DNA of 64,000 nucleotides from Actinomadura sp. CNU-125 (GTDB taxonomy: Bacteria > Actinomycetota > Actinomycetes > Streptosporangiales > Streptosporangiaceae), in NCBI RefSeq assembly GCF_001942465.1, contig NZ_MKJY01000044.1, positions 1 through 64,000 of the forward strand, written 5' to 3'. Below are positions 1 through 9,084 of the stretch, one piece after another. The translations under genes were made by a program, and so were the position numbers. Positions within the stretch are counted from its first letter, which is position 1. Every line of letters begins with the position of its first letter. The notes under the pieces are model-generated. The model did not search any database. It was not told where the DNA came from and saw only the letters and a list, made by a program, of their open reading frames with translations.

Positions 1-2
1 CC

Positions 3-83
3 CGCGGCGCCCCCGGCCGCGCCGCCGTCGCGCGCCTCGCCGACCAGCCCCCGCCGCCGGGACAGCCCCCGGCCGCGCCCTGA
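3..83 (+). CDS. C-terminal end of a gene cut by the left edge (unknown)
   Basis: One plus-strand frame is open from the left edge and closes with TGA at 81-83. It reads as a Pro/Ala-rich tail ending PPPPGQPPAAP. Such tails are common in actinomycete proteins, but only 26 residues are visible, so neither the family nor the reality of the gene can be established. No other feature explains this stretch. Confidence 0.3.
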   Translation, partial: RGAPGRAAVARLADQPPPPGQPPAAP

Positions 84-183
84 TCCGGGGCGACGATCTC
101 AGGGGCGTCCCCGAGCCCGCTCAGGGTCGAGGTCGTCCTTCAGAGTGATGACGGGTGTCCGAGGTACGGCATACCTTGGTGGT

Positions 184-354
184 ATGGGCCGAACAATATT
201 GATGATCCTCGGCGTCGTACTCGGGGTCTGGCTGCTGTTCACCGTGGTCGGCGCCATCCTGTCGATGCTCAAGTTCTTCTTCTTCATCGGGCTCGTCGCG
301 GTGGTCGTCGTGCTCGCCGTCACCCTGGTGTCCAAGATGTCCAGAAGCGGATAA
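184..354 (+). CDS. small hydrophobic membrane protein
   Basis: This predicted 56-residue protein is almost entirely hydrophobic. Residues about 3-25 and 27-49 form two probable membrane helices, separated by a short MLKFFFF stretch, and the protein ends in a basic SKMSRSG tail. The ATG at 184 is preferred to one at 145 because it begins directly before the first helix. No catalytic motif or named family is recognised. It lies upstream of and in the same direction as the acyl-CoA synthetase, but the 87-base gap gives no strong sign of an operon. A role in the cell membrane is all that can be inferred. Confidence 0.6.
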   Translation: MGRTILMILGVVLGVWLLFTVVGAILSMLKFFFFIGLVAVVVVLAVTLVSKMSRSG

Positions 355-441
355 GAAGCAGGACTCCGGTCCCTTGCCGCCGGTCGCCGATGGCCGCATG
401 ATTGCGCCGTAAGTGTGCGGTTATCGGCGAAAGGACGTGTC

Positions 442-1997
442 GTGCCTGGTCTGACCGAGAAATTGCGCGAGCGCACGAGCTCGCACCCCGACCGCATCGC
501 CTACATCGCGGGTGACGTGCGGATCAGCTACGCCGACTTCGACCGGCGCGTCGACCGGGCCGCCGCCGCGCTCGCGGGCGCCGCGTCGGCCGCGACGACC
601 GGGTCGCCATCCTCGACAAGAACTCGCTCGAATACGCCGAGCAGCTCTTCGGGGCCGCGCGGATCGGCGCCGTCCAGGTTCCGGTGAACTACCGCCTCGC
701 GCCCGACGAGGTCGCCTACATCGTCAACAACGCGCGTGCGAAGGTGTTCATCGTCGGGCCCGAGTTCGTCCCGGTGCTGGACGCCGTGGCGGGCAAGCTC
801 GAACACACCACCCACACGATCGTCATCGGCGGCGAGGACCACCCCCATCTCGACTACGCCGCCTGGATGGACGCCGCGTCCGAGACGCCGCCGGACGTCG
901 AGATCGCGACGTCCGACGTGTTCGTCCAGCTCTACTCGTCGGGCACCACGGGCCTGCCCAAGGGCGTGATGCTCACGCACGACAACTTCCTCTCCGGGCT
1001 GCCCATGGTGAAGGACGCCTGGGACGTCGACGAGTCGAGCGTCCTCATGGTCGCGATGCCGATGTACCACGTCGCGGGCAACGTCCTCACGGTCTGCGCC
1101 GTGCACGAGGGCATCACCGGCGTGATCGCGCGCGAGCCCGACCCGACGCTGATCGCCCGCGCGATCGAGGCGCACCGGGTGACGCACGTCTTCCTCGTCC
1201 CGGTCCTGCTGCAGTTCATGCAGTTGATCCCCGAGGTGGCCGAGGCCGACCTGTCCAGCCTGCGGCTGCTGCTGTACGGCGCGTCGCCGATCAGCGAGGA
1301 CGTCCTGCGCGGCGCCATGCGGATGCTGCCGAACAGCGCGTTCATGCAGGTCTACGGCCTGACCGAGACCACCGGCGCGATCACCATGCTGCCGCCCGAG
1401 GACCACGACCCGGACGGCCCGAACACGCACCGGCTGCGCAGCGCGGGGCTGCCGAACGCGGTCACCGAACTCAAGATCGTCGACCCGGCCACGGGGAACG
1501 AGCAGCCGGTCGGCGAGGTCGGCGAGATCCTGTGCCGCACCCCGCAGAACATGCAGGGCTACTGGGAGATGCCCGAGGCGACGTCCTCCGCGCTGCCCGA
1601 GGGCGGCTGGTTCCGCACCGGCGACGTCGGCTACCTCGACGAGGACGGCTACCTCTACATGCACGACCGGGTCAAGGACATGATCATCTCGGGTGGGGAG
1701 AACATCTACCCCGCCGAGATCGAGAACGTGCTGATGAGCCACCCGGACATCACCGACTGCGCGGTCATCGGCGTCCCGCACGAGAAGTGGGGCGAGACGC
1801 CGAAGGCCATCGTCGTCATGTCCGCGGACGTCCCCGAGCAGGCCGTCATCGACTTCTGCCGGGAACGTCTCGCGCACTTCAAGTGCCCGTCCTCGGTCGA
1901 GCGCCGCGACGAGATCCCCCGGAACCCGACCGGCAAGATCCTCAAGCGCGACCTGCGCGCCCCCTACTGGGAGGGCCACGACCGGGCGGTCCACTAG
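442..1997 (+). CDS. long-chain fatty acid-CoA ligase / acyl-CoA synthetase (frameshifted)
   Basis: Member of the ANL adenylating superfamily: it should activate a carboxylic acid with ATP and load it onto CoA through an acyl-adenylate. Visible motifs are the P-loop-like SSGTTGLPKGV, YGLTETTG, the hinge region RTGDVGYLDEDGY, and the C-terminal PRNPTGKILKRDL with the catalytic lysine. GTG at 442 follows AAGGA. The frame breaks near 580-600: the first 50 residues read in one frame and everything from DDRVAIL onward in the frame one base earlier. Restoring one G in the GGGC at about 586 rejoins them into about 518 residues, the normal family length. I read this as an intact gene with a lost base. 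Substrate unknown. Confidence 0.88.
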
Positions 1998-3626
1998 TCA
2001 GCCGGACGCCTCCGCGAGCGCGCGGCGCGCGAGCGCGGCGAGGTGCACGGGGCACCGCCAGCGTTCGGGCCCCGGCCCGATCTGCCCGTTGACGGTCGGG
2101 CCGAGGAAGGCGCGGTCCTCCGGGTGCTCGACGGGCACCCGGAAGCGCGGGAAGCCGTGGACCGCCGGGATCAACTGGGCGAACTCGGACGCCGAGTAGA
2201 TCCCGGCGTCCCCGACGGTGTGCCCGCCGGTGTGGCCGCACTCCGGCGGGGCCGCCGCCACGACCGCGGCCAGCGCCTCCGCGAACACGTCCGCGGCGCC
2301 GGGGAGCCCCGCGTACCAGTGGGGGTGCCGGGCCGCGTGGACGACCGACAGGGCGAGCGCCGCACGCTCCCGGTCGTCCGCCGCACCGGCCGTCAGGCGG
2401 CGCGCACACCAGACGGCCGGGGACGACTCCGGCGTCGGGCCCGCGTTGTGGAAGCGGACGTCGCGGGCGACCCGGTCGATCCGAAGCGCCCCGTCCTCGT
2501 CGAGGAACAGTGCGTCCAGGTCCGCGTCGGCGCGCGGGCCGAACCGTCCGGCGACGTCGCGCCGCAACTCGTCCGCCGCGCGGAAGGCGAGTTCGCGCAG
2601 GCGAGCGGGGCAGGAGACCGCCTCCGCCGTCTCGGCCGAGACCGGCCGGGCCTCGACCTCGGCGTCGGTGTAGTCCGGGTCCCAGAGCTTCGCCGCGGCG
2701 ACGAGCGTCTCCTCGGGGTCGAGCGCGGGATGCTCCCCGGCGTGCGCGCAGGTAGCGTCCCGGCGCACCCGATGCGCCTCCGAGAACGCCTCGACCAACT
2801 CGTCCCGGACGGCACGTTCCAGCACGTCGTCGCTCATCGAGTACGTGTACGCGTCCGACAACGCCAGCACGAGCCCCGCGCTCTCGGGACCGTCCGGACG
2901 AGCGCGCAACCTGCGCGCGCACCACAGCAGGTATCCGCGATGGTCGTTGTCGGGATCGTCGTCGAACGGAGGCTCCCGGCGCACCACCTCGAACAGGCTG
3001 CGGAGCAGCCACTTCGGCCTGATGGCGCGGCCCCGCCGGTAGTCGGTGAAGAGGGCGTTGTGATGGTGGTGGGTGAAGTCGAGGAAGACATCGGGAGTGT
3101 CCTTGAGCTCGGGCGAGTAGATCCCCTCCTCCGCCCGGGCGATCTCCCCGTCCTCGGCGAGCAGCTCGTCCATGAGCACGACGCTCTTGCTCGCGAGCCC
3201 GGACAGGTTCCTCGGGCAGGACCAGAGTTCCGCCTCCGCGCTTCGCCCGGCCTCCTCTGCCAGATCCTCCATCGCGTAGAGCACGTCCTCCGAGGAGTAC
3301 TCGGAGCCGAAGGGGTGGGCGGCGTCGCCGTGCGGGCACGGCGGTTCCCCCAGCTTCGCCGCCACGGCCTCCAGGGACGTGCGCACGTCCCTGACGAGGC
3401 GGCGGCTCTGCGACCGGAAGCACAGGTACGGGACGGTCGCGACCAGCCCGAGCACCGGAAGCGACGGATCCCACTCGTCGATCGACTTCGCGGCGGTCTC
3501 GGCGTCCGCGGCGAGCCCTTCGATGACCTGGAACGGGTCGTCGTAAGGGTAGTCGTGAACGACGCCGCCGATGCTCCGGATCTTCCTTTCGATGTCGTCG
3601 CCCTCGTCTTCCCAGTAGTGCGCCAT
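1998..3626 (-). CDS. unknown protein with three Cys/His repeat units (paralog 1)
   Basis: A 542-residue protein of no family I recognise. It carries three copies of one pattern: a C-x-H-x3-H-type cluster (PPCPHGDAAHPF, ATCAHAGEHPALD, ECGHTGGHTVGD), each followed 35-60 residues later by C-P-x-x-L-x-x-L-A (WSCPRNLSGLA, SCPARLRELA, RCPVHLAALA). Stretches such as LLWCARRL and AVWCARRL mark further shared positions, so the protein looks like an internal triplication of a roughly 170-residue helical unit that may bind a metal. It has no signal peptide or clear membrane segment. Its ATG shares one base with the stop of the upstream paralog (TGATG), so the two are probably translationally coupled. 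Function unknown. Confidence 0.75.
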   Translation of the reverse strand: MAHYWEDEGDDIERKIRSIGGVVHDYPYDDPFQVIEGLAADAETAAKSIDEWDPSLPVLGLVATVPYLCFRSQSRRLVRDVRTSLEAVAAKLGEPPCPHGDAAHPFGSEYSSEDVLYAMEDLAEEAGRSAEAELWSCPRNLSGLASKSVVLMDELLAEDGEIARAEEGIYSPELKDTPDVFLDFTHHHHNALFTDYRRGRAIRPKWLLRSLFEVVRREPPFDDDPDNDHRGYLLWCARRLRARPDGPESAGLVLALSDAYTYSMSDDVLERAVRDELVEAFSEAHRVRRDATCAHAGEHPALDPEETLVAAAKLWDPDYTDAEVEARPVSAETAEAVSCPARLRELAFRAADELRRDVAGRFGPRADADLDALFLDEDGALRIDRVARDVRFHNAGPTPESSPAVWCARRLTAGAADDRERAALALSVVHAARHPHWYAGLPGAADVFAEALAAVVAAAPPECGHTGGHTVGDAGIYSASEFAQLIPAVHGFPRFRVPVEHPEDRAFLGPTVNGQIGPGPERWRCPVHLAALARRALAEASG

Positions 3627-5268
3627 CAGGCGTTCACCTCCGCGAGCGCGAGGCGCGCGACGGCGGCGAGGTGCACGGGGCACCGCCAGCGGTCGCGCCG
3701 TTCCCCTCCTCGTCCCGGTAGATGTTCGGACGGACGAAGGGGCGCCGTTCGGGGTTCGTGGGCGGTGGCTGGTAGCGCAGCGAGTCGAACAGCACCGGGA
3801 TCAGCTGCCCGATCACGGGCGCTCCGTAGGACGCGACGTCGCCGGCGGTGTGCCCGTCGGTGTGGCCGCACTCTCCGGGGTCGGCGGCCGTGACCGCGGT
3901 GAGCGCCTCGGCGAGGACGTCGACGGCGCCCGGCAGGTCGGCGTACCAGTGCGGATGCCCGGCCGCGTGCGCCACCGCGAGCACCAGCGCGGCGCGTTCC
4001 CGGGGGTCAGCGACGCCGGCCAGGACGCGGCGGGCGCACCAGACGGCGGGGGACGTCTCCGGGTCCGGCCCCGCGTTGTGGAAGCGGACGTCGCGGGCGA
4101 CGCGGTCGGCCCGCAGGGTCCCGTCCTCGTCGAGGAACCGGGCGTCGAGGTCGGCTCCGGCGGACGGGCCGAACCGTCCGGCCACGTCGCGGCGCAGTTC
4201 GGTCGCGGCGCGCAGCGCGATGTCCCGCAGGTGCGCGGGGCAGCCGACCGCCTCGACCGTCTCGGCCGAGACCGGCCGGGCCTCGACCTCCTCGTCGGTG
4301 TAGTCCGGGACCCACAGCTTCGCCGCGGCGACGAGCGTCTCCTCCGGGTCGAGCGCGGGATGCTCCCCGGCGTGCGCGCAAGTCGCGTCCCGGCGCACCC
4401 GATGCGCCTCCGAGAACGCCTCGACCAACTCGTCCCGGACGGCACGTTCCGGCACGTCGTCGCTCATCGCGTACGTGTACGCGTCCGACAACGCCAGCAC
4501 CAGGCCCGCGGCGGTCGGGCCGTCGGGGCGCGCGCGCAACTCGCGCGCCGTCCACAGGAGGAGCCCGCGATAGTCGTCCTCGGGCCGTTCCCACGGGGCT
4601 TGGCGCCGCACCACCCGGAACAGCGGCCGGATCAGCCACTTGGGGTAGATGGGGCGCTCGCGCTCGTTCTTGGTGATGAGGATCGTGTGGCGCCCGTTCA
4701 CATGCCCGAAGAAGACGTCCGGAATGTCCTTGAGTTCCGGCGAGTAGACGCCCTCGCCCGCCCGCGCCACCTCGCCGTCCTCGGCGAGCATCCGCTCCAG
4801 TTCCCATCTGCCGTCGTCCGCCAGGGCGGCCAGGTTCTTCGGGCAGTTCCAGCGTTCCCGCTCGTCCTCGTCGAGGTCGACCTCGTCCTCGTCGGTGACC
4901 GCCAGCTCTTCCATCGCGTTCAGGAGGAAGTCCGGGCTCGCCCCGGAGTCGCCGGGGTGTTCGCCGTCGCCGTGCGGGCACGGCAGCCCGCCGAGATCGG
5001 CCGCGACCGTTATCAAGGCCTCGCGCACCCGCGCGTTCAGCGCCGCGTCCGTTGACCGCCAGCAGAGGTAGGGCACCACCGCGACCAAGCCCAGCACGGG
5101 CAGCGTCGGGATGTGGTCCGCAGCGGACTTCGCGGCGTCCACGGCGTCCGACGTGAGCACGGAGATGTCATCGAGGGGTTCCCCGAGGGGGTAGTCGCTG
5201 ACGATGCCGCTGACGTCCCGGATCTCGCGGTCGATGTTCCGCCCTGCGGCGGTCCAGTAATGCTCCAT
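3626..5268 (-). CDS. unknown protein with three Cys/His repeat units (paralog 2, frameshifted near 3' end)
   Basis: Tandem paralog of the gene after it, starting MEHYW like its sister's MAHYW. The same three units are present: PCPHGDGEHP then WNCPKNLAALA, TCAHAGEHPALD then GCPAHLRDIA, and ECGHTDGHTAGD. The last CP motif, RWRCPVHLAAVA, is only reached after a frame change near 3700. One missing G in the run encoding EEG explains it, and the corrected protein ends at 3626 with TGATG coupling to paralog 1. Corrected length is about 547 residues, matching the sister. One segment is almost identical in DNA to paralog 1, unlike the rest (see findings). Function unknown. Confidence 0.72.
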
Positions 5269-5318
5269 GGGGGATCGGACGCGCCGATGATCATGCGGGT
5301 TCCCGCGTTCCGGGCGGG

Positions 5319-6218
5319 TCAGCGGAAGCGGACGGCCGCCGAAAGGGGGCGGTGGTCGGACGACTTCTCGGGATCGCCCGGAACCCCGCAGGACACGCTC
5401 GCCGACTTCGACATGAAGATGAAGTCGTTCTTCTCGACGGCGGTGCCGCGCCAGTCCTGCAGCGTCTCGTCGCCGGTCCGGGCCGTGCCGGGGCCCTGGT
5501 CGCACTCGTTGTAGGCGTCGTAGAGGGGGTCGAGGGCCGCGCTCTTCGGCCCGTCCGCGAGGTCGCCGCCGATGACGACGCGGCCCGGCCCGGCGAAGTC
5601 CGCGAGGGCCCCGGCCTGCTTCGTCCGCCACTCGCCGGACGGGTCCCCGGCGGACGGCGTGAACTGCGTGACGCACACGCGGGCGCTCCACGCGCCGACG
5701 TCGCCGCACAGCGCGATGCGTCCGGCGCCCTCCGGGGCGGGCAGCTTCTTCGTCTCCGTCGCGGCGAGCGGGGACTCGGTGCCGATGGCGAGGCCGAGCC
5801 GTCCCTGGTCGTCCGCGCACTCCGCGGCGTCCGGGTACGCGGCGAACTTCCAGGTCCACGCGTCGAGGTCGGCCGCCTTCCGGAGCGTCTCGACCTGCCC
5901 GCCGCAGACCTCCTGCAGCAGGACGGTGTTGGGTTCGACCTCGCGCCCGCCGATGACCGTCCCCTCCGCGCGTTCGGCGATGCGGTCGGCGAGCTCGTCC
6001 GGACGGTCGCCGAGCGGGCAGCCGGGGTCCGTCTCGCCGCACACGTTCCACGTCACCGCGTTCACCGTCGCGGACGCGACCTCGCGCGCCGCGCTGTCGG
6101 CGTGGGCGGGGCCGCCGCCGGGGACGCCGTTGATCGCGGCTCCCGCGCCGGCGATCGTGACGACGACGGCGGCGGCGGACACCGACAGCAGGGGAATCAG
6201 GGCGCGGGGGGTACGCAC
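5319..6218 (-). CDS. secreted endonuclease/exonuclease/phosphatase-fold protein
   Basis: Predicted 299-residue exported protein: an N-terminal hydrophobic segment (about residues 7-30) is followed by an EEP-fold domain. Recognisable EEP signatures are TWNVC at the start, LLQEVCGG with the metal-binding Glu, VIGGDLAD (normally GGDFN, here lacking the Asn), NDFIF and the terminal SDHRPL with the catalytic Asp-His. The family hydrolyses phosphodiesters of nucleic acids or lipids, metal-dependently; the substrate here cannot be told. GTG at 6218 is the start that keeps the signal sequence. It reads in the same direction as the unknown pair but is separated from it by about 50 bases. Confidence 0.78.
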   Translation of the reverse strand: MRTPRALIPLLSVSAAAVVVTIAGAGAAINGVPGGGPAHADSAAREVASATVNAVTWNVCGETDPGCPLGDRPDELADRIAERAEGTVIGGREVEPNTVLLQEVCGGQVETLRKAADLDAWTWKFAAYPDAAECADDQGRLGLAIGTESPLAATETKKLPAPEGAGRIALCGDVGAWSARVCVTQFTPSAGDPSGEWRTKQAGALADFAGPGRVVIGGDLADGPKSAALDPLYDAYNECDQGPGTARTGDETLQDWRGTAVEKNDFIFMSKSASVSCGVPGDPEKSSDHRPLSAAVRFR

Positions 6219-6380
6219 ACGTGCTCCATGTGGGGAACTCTGCGGGGGGTGTGACGTCGGAATCTCACCACATCAAGATCGCGACCGCCACCGGTTCCCG
6301 GTGACTAGGTCCCGCAATATATGACATTTCAAGCACATGTCATATGTCCGAAACCCACTTAACGTGTCGTTCCCCGGGCC

Positions 6381-6406
6381 GGGCCCGTGCCGTACGGCAC
6401 GGGCCC
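6381..6406 (-). terminator. terminator hairpin after tuf
   Basis: A perfect palindrome with 13-base arms (GGGCCCGTGCCGT and its complement) lies 9 bases after the stop of the EF-Tu gene. It is very stable and has no U tract, as is usual in actinomycetes. Confidence 0.7.
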
Positions 6407-6414
6407 GCCGCCCG

Positions 6415-7599
6415 TCAGTCGAGCAGTTCCACGACGCTCCCGGCGCCGACCGTCCGGCCGCCCTCGCGGATCGCGAAGCCCAGCCCGGCGGTCATCGCGA
6501 CCGGCTTGCCCAGGTCGACGACCATCTCGACGTCGTCGCCCGGCAGCGCCATGCCGCCCTCGCCGAGGTCGACGCCGCCGACCACGTCGGTGGTGCGGAA
6601 GTGGAACTGCGGCCGGTACCCGTGGAAGAACGGTCGGCTCCGGCCGCCCTCCGCCGCGGTCAGCACCCGCACCCGCGCACGGAACCGCAGGTGCGGCCGG
6701 ATCGAACCCGGCGCGCTGACGACCTGGCCGCGCCGCACGTCCGTCCGCTGGACGCCGCGCAGCAGGATCGCCGTGTTGTCCCCGGCCTCCGCGTGCTCCA
6801 TCGACTGCCCGAAGGTCTCCAGGCCGGTGACGACGGACGTCAGCGTCCGCTCGTCCAGCCCGACGACCTCGACCTCGTCGCGCAGCCGGATCGCGCCCTG
6901 CGCCACCACGCCCGTCACGACGGTGCCGCGCCCGGTGATCGACAGGACGTTCTCGACCGGCATCAGGAACGGCCGGTCGAGCACCCGCTCGGGCACCGGG
7001 ACGTACGCGTCGATCGCGTCGAGCAGGTCACCGATCCGGGCCGTCCAGTACGGGTCGCCCTCCAGCGCCCGCAGCCCCGACACCCGCACGACCGGGACGT
7101 CCTCGCCCGGGAACCCGTACTCCGACAGCAGCTCCCGGACCTCCAGCTCGACGAGGTCGAGCAGCTCGGCGTCCTCGACCGTGTCGGCCTTGTTCAGCGC
7201 CACCACGATGTGCCGGACCCCGACCTGACGGGCGAGCACGATGTGCTCGCGGGTCTGCGGCATCGCACCGTCCTGCGCCGACACGACCAGCACGGCCCCG
7301 TCGATCTGCGCCGCACCGGTGATCATGTTCTTCACGTAGTCGGCGTGCCCGGGCATGTCGACGTGGGCGTAGTGCCTGGTCGCGGTCGAGTAGTGCACGT
7401 GCGCGACGTTGATCGTGATGCCGCGGTCGCGCTCCTCGGGGGCTCTGTCGATGCCCGCGAACGGGACGGCCGACGCGAGCCCGCGCGCCGCGAGCACCTT
7501 CGTGATCGCGGCGGTCAGGGTGGTCTTGCCGTGGTCGACGTGCCCCATCGTGCCGATGTTCAGGTGGGGCTTGTCCCGCTCGAAGATCTGCTTGGCCAT
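6415..7599 (-). CDS. tuf: elongation factor Tu, second divergent copy
   Basis: Full-length 394-residue translation GTPase that carries aminoacyl-tRNA to the ribosome. G1 is GHVDHGKT, G2 RGITIN, G3 DMPGH, G4 NKAD, and domains 2-3 are complete, ending [18 protein letters not shown]. It is clearly EF-Tu but diverges from a housekeeping copy: the usual DCPGH is DMPGH, the N-terminal region is shortened at [17 protein letters not shown], and the C-terminal lysine-rich end is replaced. It is not in a str operon (rpsL-rpsG-fusA-tuf). This pattern resembles the extra tuf3 genes of streptomycetes, one of which (S. ramocissimus EF-Tu3) is known to resist EF-Tu inhibitors. GAGGA precedes the ATG at a good distance. 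Confidence 0.92.
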   Translation of the reverse strand: MAKQIFERDKPHLNIGTMGHVDHGKTTLTAAITKVLAARGLASAVPFAGIDRAPEERDRGITINVAHVHYSTATRHYAHVDMPGHADYVKNMITGAAQIDGAVLVVSAQDGAMPQTREHIVLARQVGVRHIVVALNKADTVEDAELLDLVELEVRELLSEYGFPGEDVPVVRVSGLRALEGDPYWTARIGDLLDAIDAYVPVPERVLDRPFLMPVENVLSITGRGTVVTGVVAQGAIRLRDEVEVVGLDERTLTSVVTGLETFGQSMEHAEAGDNTAILLRGVQRTDVRRGQVVSAPGSIRPHLRFRARVRVLTAAEGGRSRPFFHGYRPQFHFRTTDVVGGVDLGEGGMALPGDDVEMVVDLGKPVAMTAGLGFAIREGGRTVGAGSVVELLD

Positions 7600-7669
7600 G
7601 ATTCCGTCCTCACTCCTGGCTGGAACGTGAGAACCCGCGCGGACGCCGCTCGTCCACGCGTCTCGCTCC

Positions 7670-7711
7670 ACCCCCCTCCGCTGGTTCTCCGGAAGCGGGG
7701 CGGAGAGGGGT
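7670..7711 (-). promoter_or_regulatory. stable hairpin in the tuf leader region
   Basis: Arms at 7670-7681 and 7700-7711 (ACCCCCCTCCGC against GCGGAGAGGGGT) pair with one mismatch around an 18-base loop, 71 bases upstream of the tuf start. It could be an attenuator of tuf or a second terminator for the upstream pump gene. No protein explains it. Confidence 0.45.
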
Positions 7712-7760
7712 CAGCTTCGCAGGCCGTCGTCGGCCGCTGCTGCCGCTGCCACGAAGGAGG

Positions 7761-7814
7761 CAGCCGGCACCGCGCTCAGCAGAACGGTGTCTGCGAGCGT
7801 CCGGGTGCCAGCTG
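7761..7814 (-). terminator. long nested terminator hairpin after the MFS gene
   Basis: Outer arms 7761-7771 and 7804-7814 pair with one mismatch. Inside, CGCTC-a-GCAGA pairs with TCTGC-GAGCG around a six-base loop. The structure begins about 20 bases after the pump stop codon, as expected for a terminator; it would separate the pump from the downstream tuf transcript. Confidence 0.65.
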
Positions 7815-7834
7815 CGAAGAACATGCTCCGGACA

Positions 7835-9027
7835 TTACGGGGCCTTCCGCCCGGCGTCGATCGATTTTCCGCGCCCCACGTTCAGCAGCACGACGCCGAG
7901 GGCGGCGCCCGCGAACTGGCAGGCGGCGATCGCGAGGATCAGGCCGTCCGCGCCGAGCGCACCGGCGGACACGGCGGTCAGCGCGGCGCCCAGCGCGGAC
8001 GCGCCGATCTTCAGGCTGCCCGCGGTCGTGTTGACCTGGCCGAGCCGCTCCGGCGGCGCCTCCCGCTGCCGCAGCATCAGCGTCGCCGCGAACACCGGCC
8101 CCTCGGACAGCCCCGCCAGGACGAACGCGGCCGTCGCCCACGCCACCGACGGGGCCACCGCGACCGCCGCCAGCGACGCGCCGAACCCGACGAGCCCCGC
8201 GACCATCACCGGTTCGGCGTGCCGCGGCGTCAGCAACCGGCTCGACGCCAGCGAACCGATCAACGACCCCACCGCCATCGCCACCAGCAGCCGCCCGCCC
8301 GCGCTCGGCTCCGCCCCCAGCTCCCCCGCGACCAGGACGGCCGTCACCGCGACACCGCCGAACCCGAGCCACGCGATGGTCGTCGCCACCGTCAGCGCCC
8401 GCAGCACCCGCCCCCGCACCAGGACGACCACGAGCCGGTGACGATCGACGACACGCGCGGCGCCCCGTCCGGCCGCTCCGGCGGCGGGCGGAACGGCAGG
8501 AACGGCAGCGCGCACAGCCCGACGACCCCCGCCACGACGATCGCCGCGCCCGAGTACGCGCCGCCCGCGACGGACGCCACGCCCGCCGCGAGCCCGGGAC
8601 CCGCGATCGCCGCCAGGTTGTAGCTCGACGCCTCCAGCCCGTACGCGCGCGACAGCCGCTCCGCCGGGACGAACCGGGGCAGCAGGCTCGTCAGCGCCAC
8701 CACGATCGGCTCCGTGCAGCCGATCACCGCCGCGACGGCCAGCGCGAGGACGAGCGGCGACCGTCCGGCCGTCGCCAGCAGCACGGCCGACGCGGCGGCG
8801 TACCCGGCGGCCAGGAGCAGGGCGAGGCGGCGGGGGCGCGCCGTCCGGTCGAGGACGTGGCCGATCACCGGCCCGCTGAGGACGTACGGGAGCGTCATCG
8901 CGGTCTGCAGGAACCCGGCGGTCGCGGCGTCGCCCGTCCGGGCCTGGACGGTCAGCACCACGGCCGTCGCGACGCCCTCCGCGGACACCCGCAGCAGCGT
9001 GGCCGCGGACAGATGGACGCCGATCAT
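7835..9027 (-). CDS. MFS transporter (frameshifted)
   Basis: About 397 residues of a 12-helix major facilitator permease, enterobactin/multidrug-exporter-like, with helices such as LALAVAAVIGCTEPIVVAL and GRLLVAMAVGSLIGSLAS. The N-terminal half starts at ATG 9027 (MIGVHLSAATLLR). The C-terminal half continues in the frame one base earlier after about 8400-8450, in the loop between the two six-helix halves. One restored base, most simply in the GGGGG run there, joins them. A role in drug or metabolite efflux is inferred from the family alone. It is divergent from arcA, with 57 bases between starts. Confidence 0.8.
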
Positions 9028-9072
9028 GCTCCGCAGTGTGCCCCGGGCGAACGACCTCGGAAAACCCGGATC

Positions 9073-9078
9073 TAGACT
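9073..9078 (+). promoter_or_regulatory. -10 element of a probable leaderless arcA promoter
   Basis: TAGACT sits six bases before the GTG of arcA, so transcription should start at the start codon itself. The -35 region is weak. Confidence 0.4.
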
Positions 9079-9084
9079 GCGAGT

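Noticed and set aside
528-1994. Long open frame on the minus strand over the acyl-CoA synthetase
   Set aside because: High GC leaves the opposite strand open; the translation is Arg/Asp/His-rich with no domain, while the plus strand holds clear ANL motifs. The same applies to long antisense frames over EF-Tu, copA, the MFS genes, the kinases and argG.
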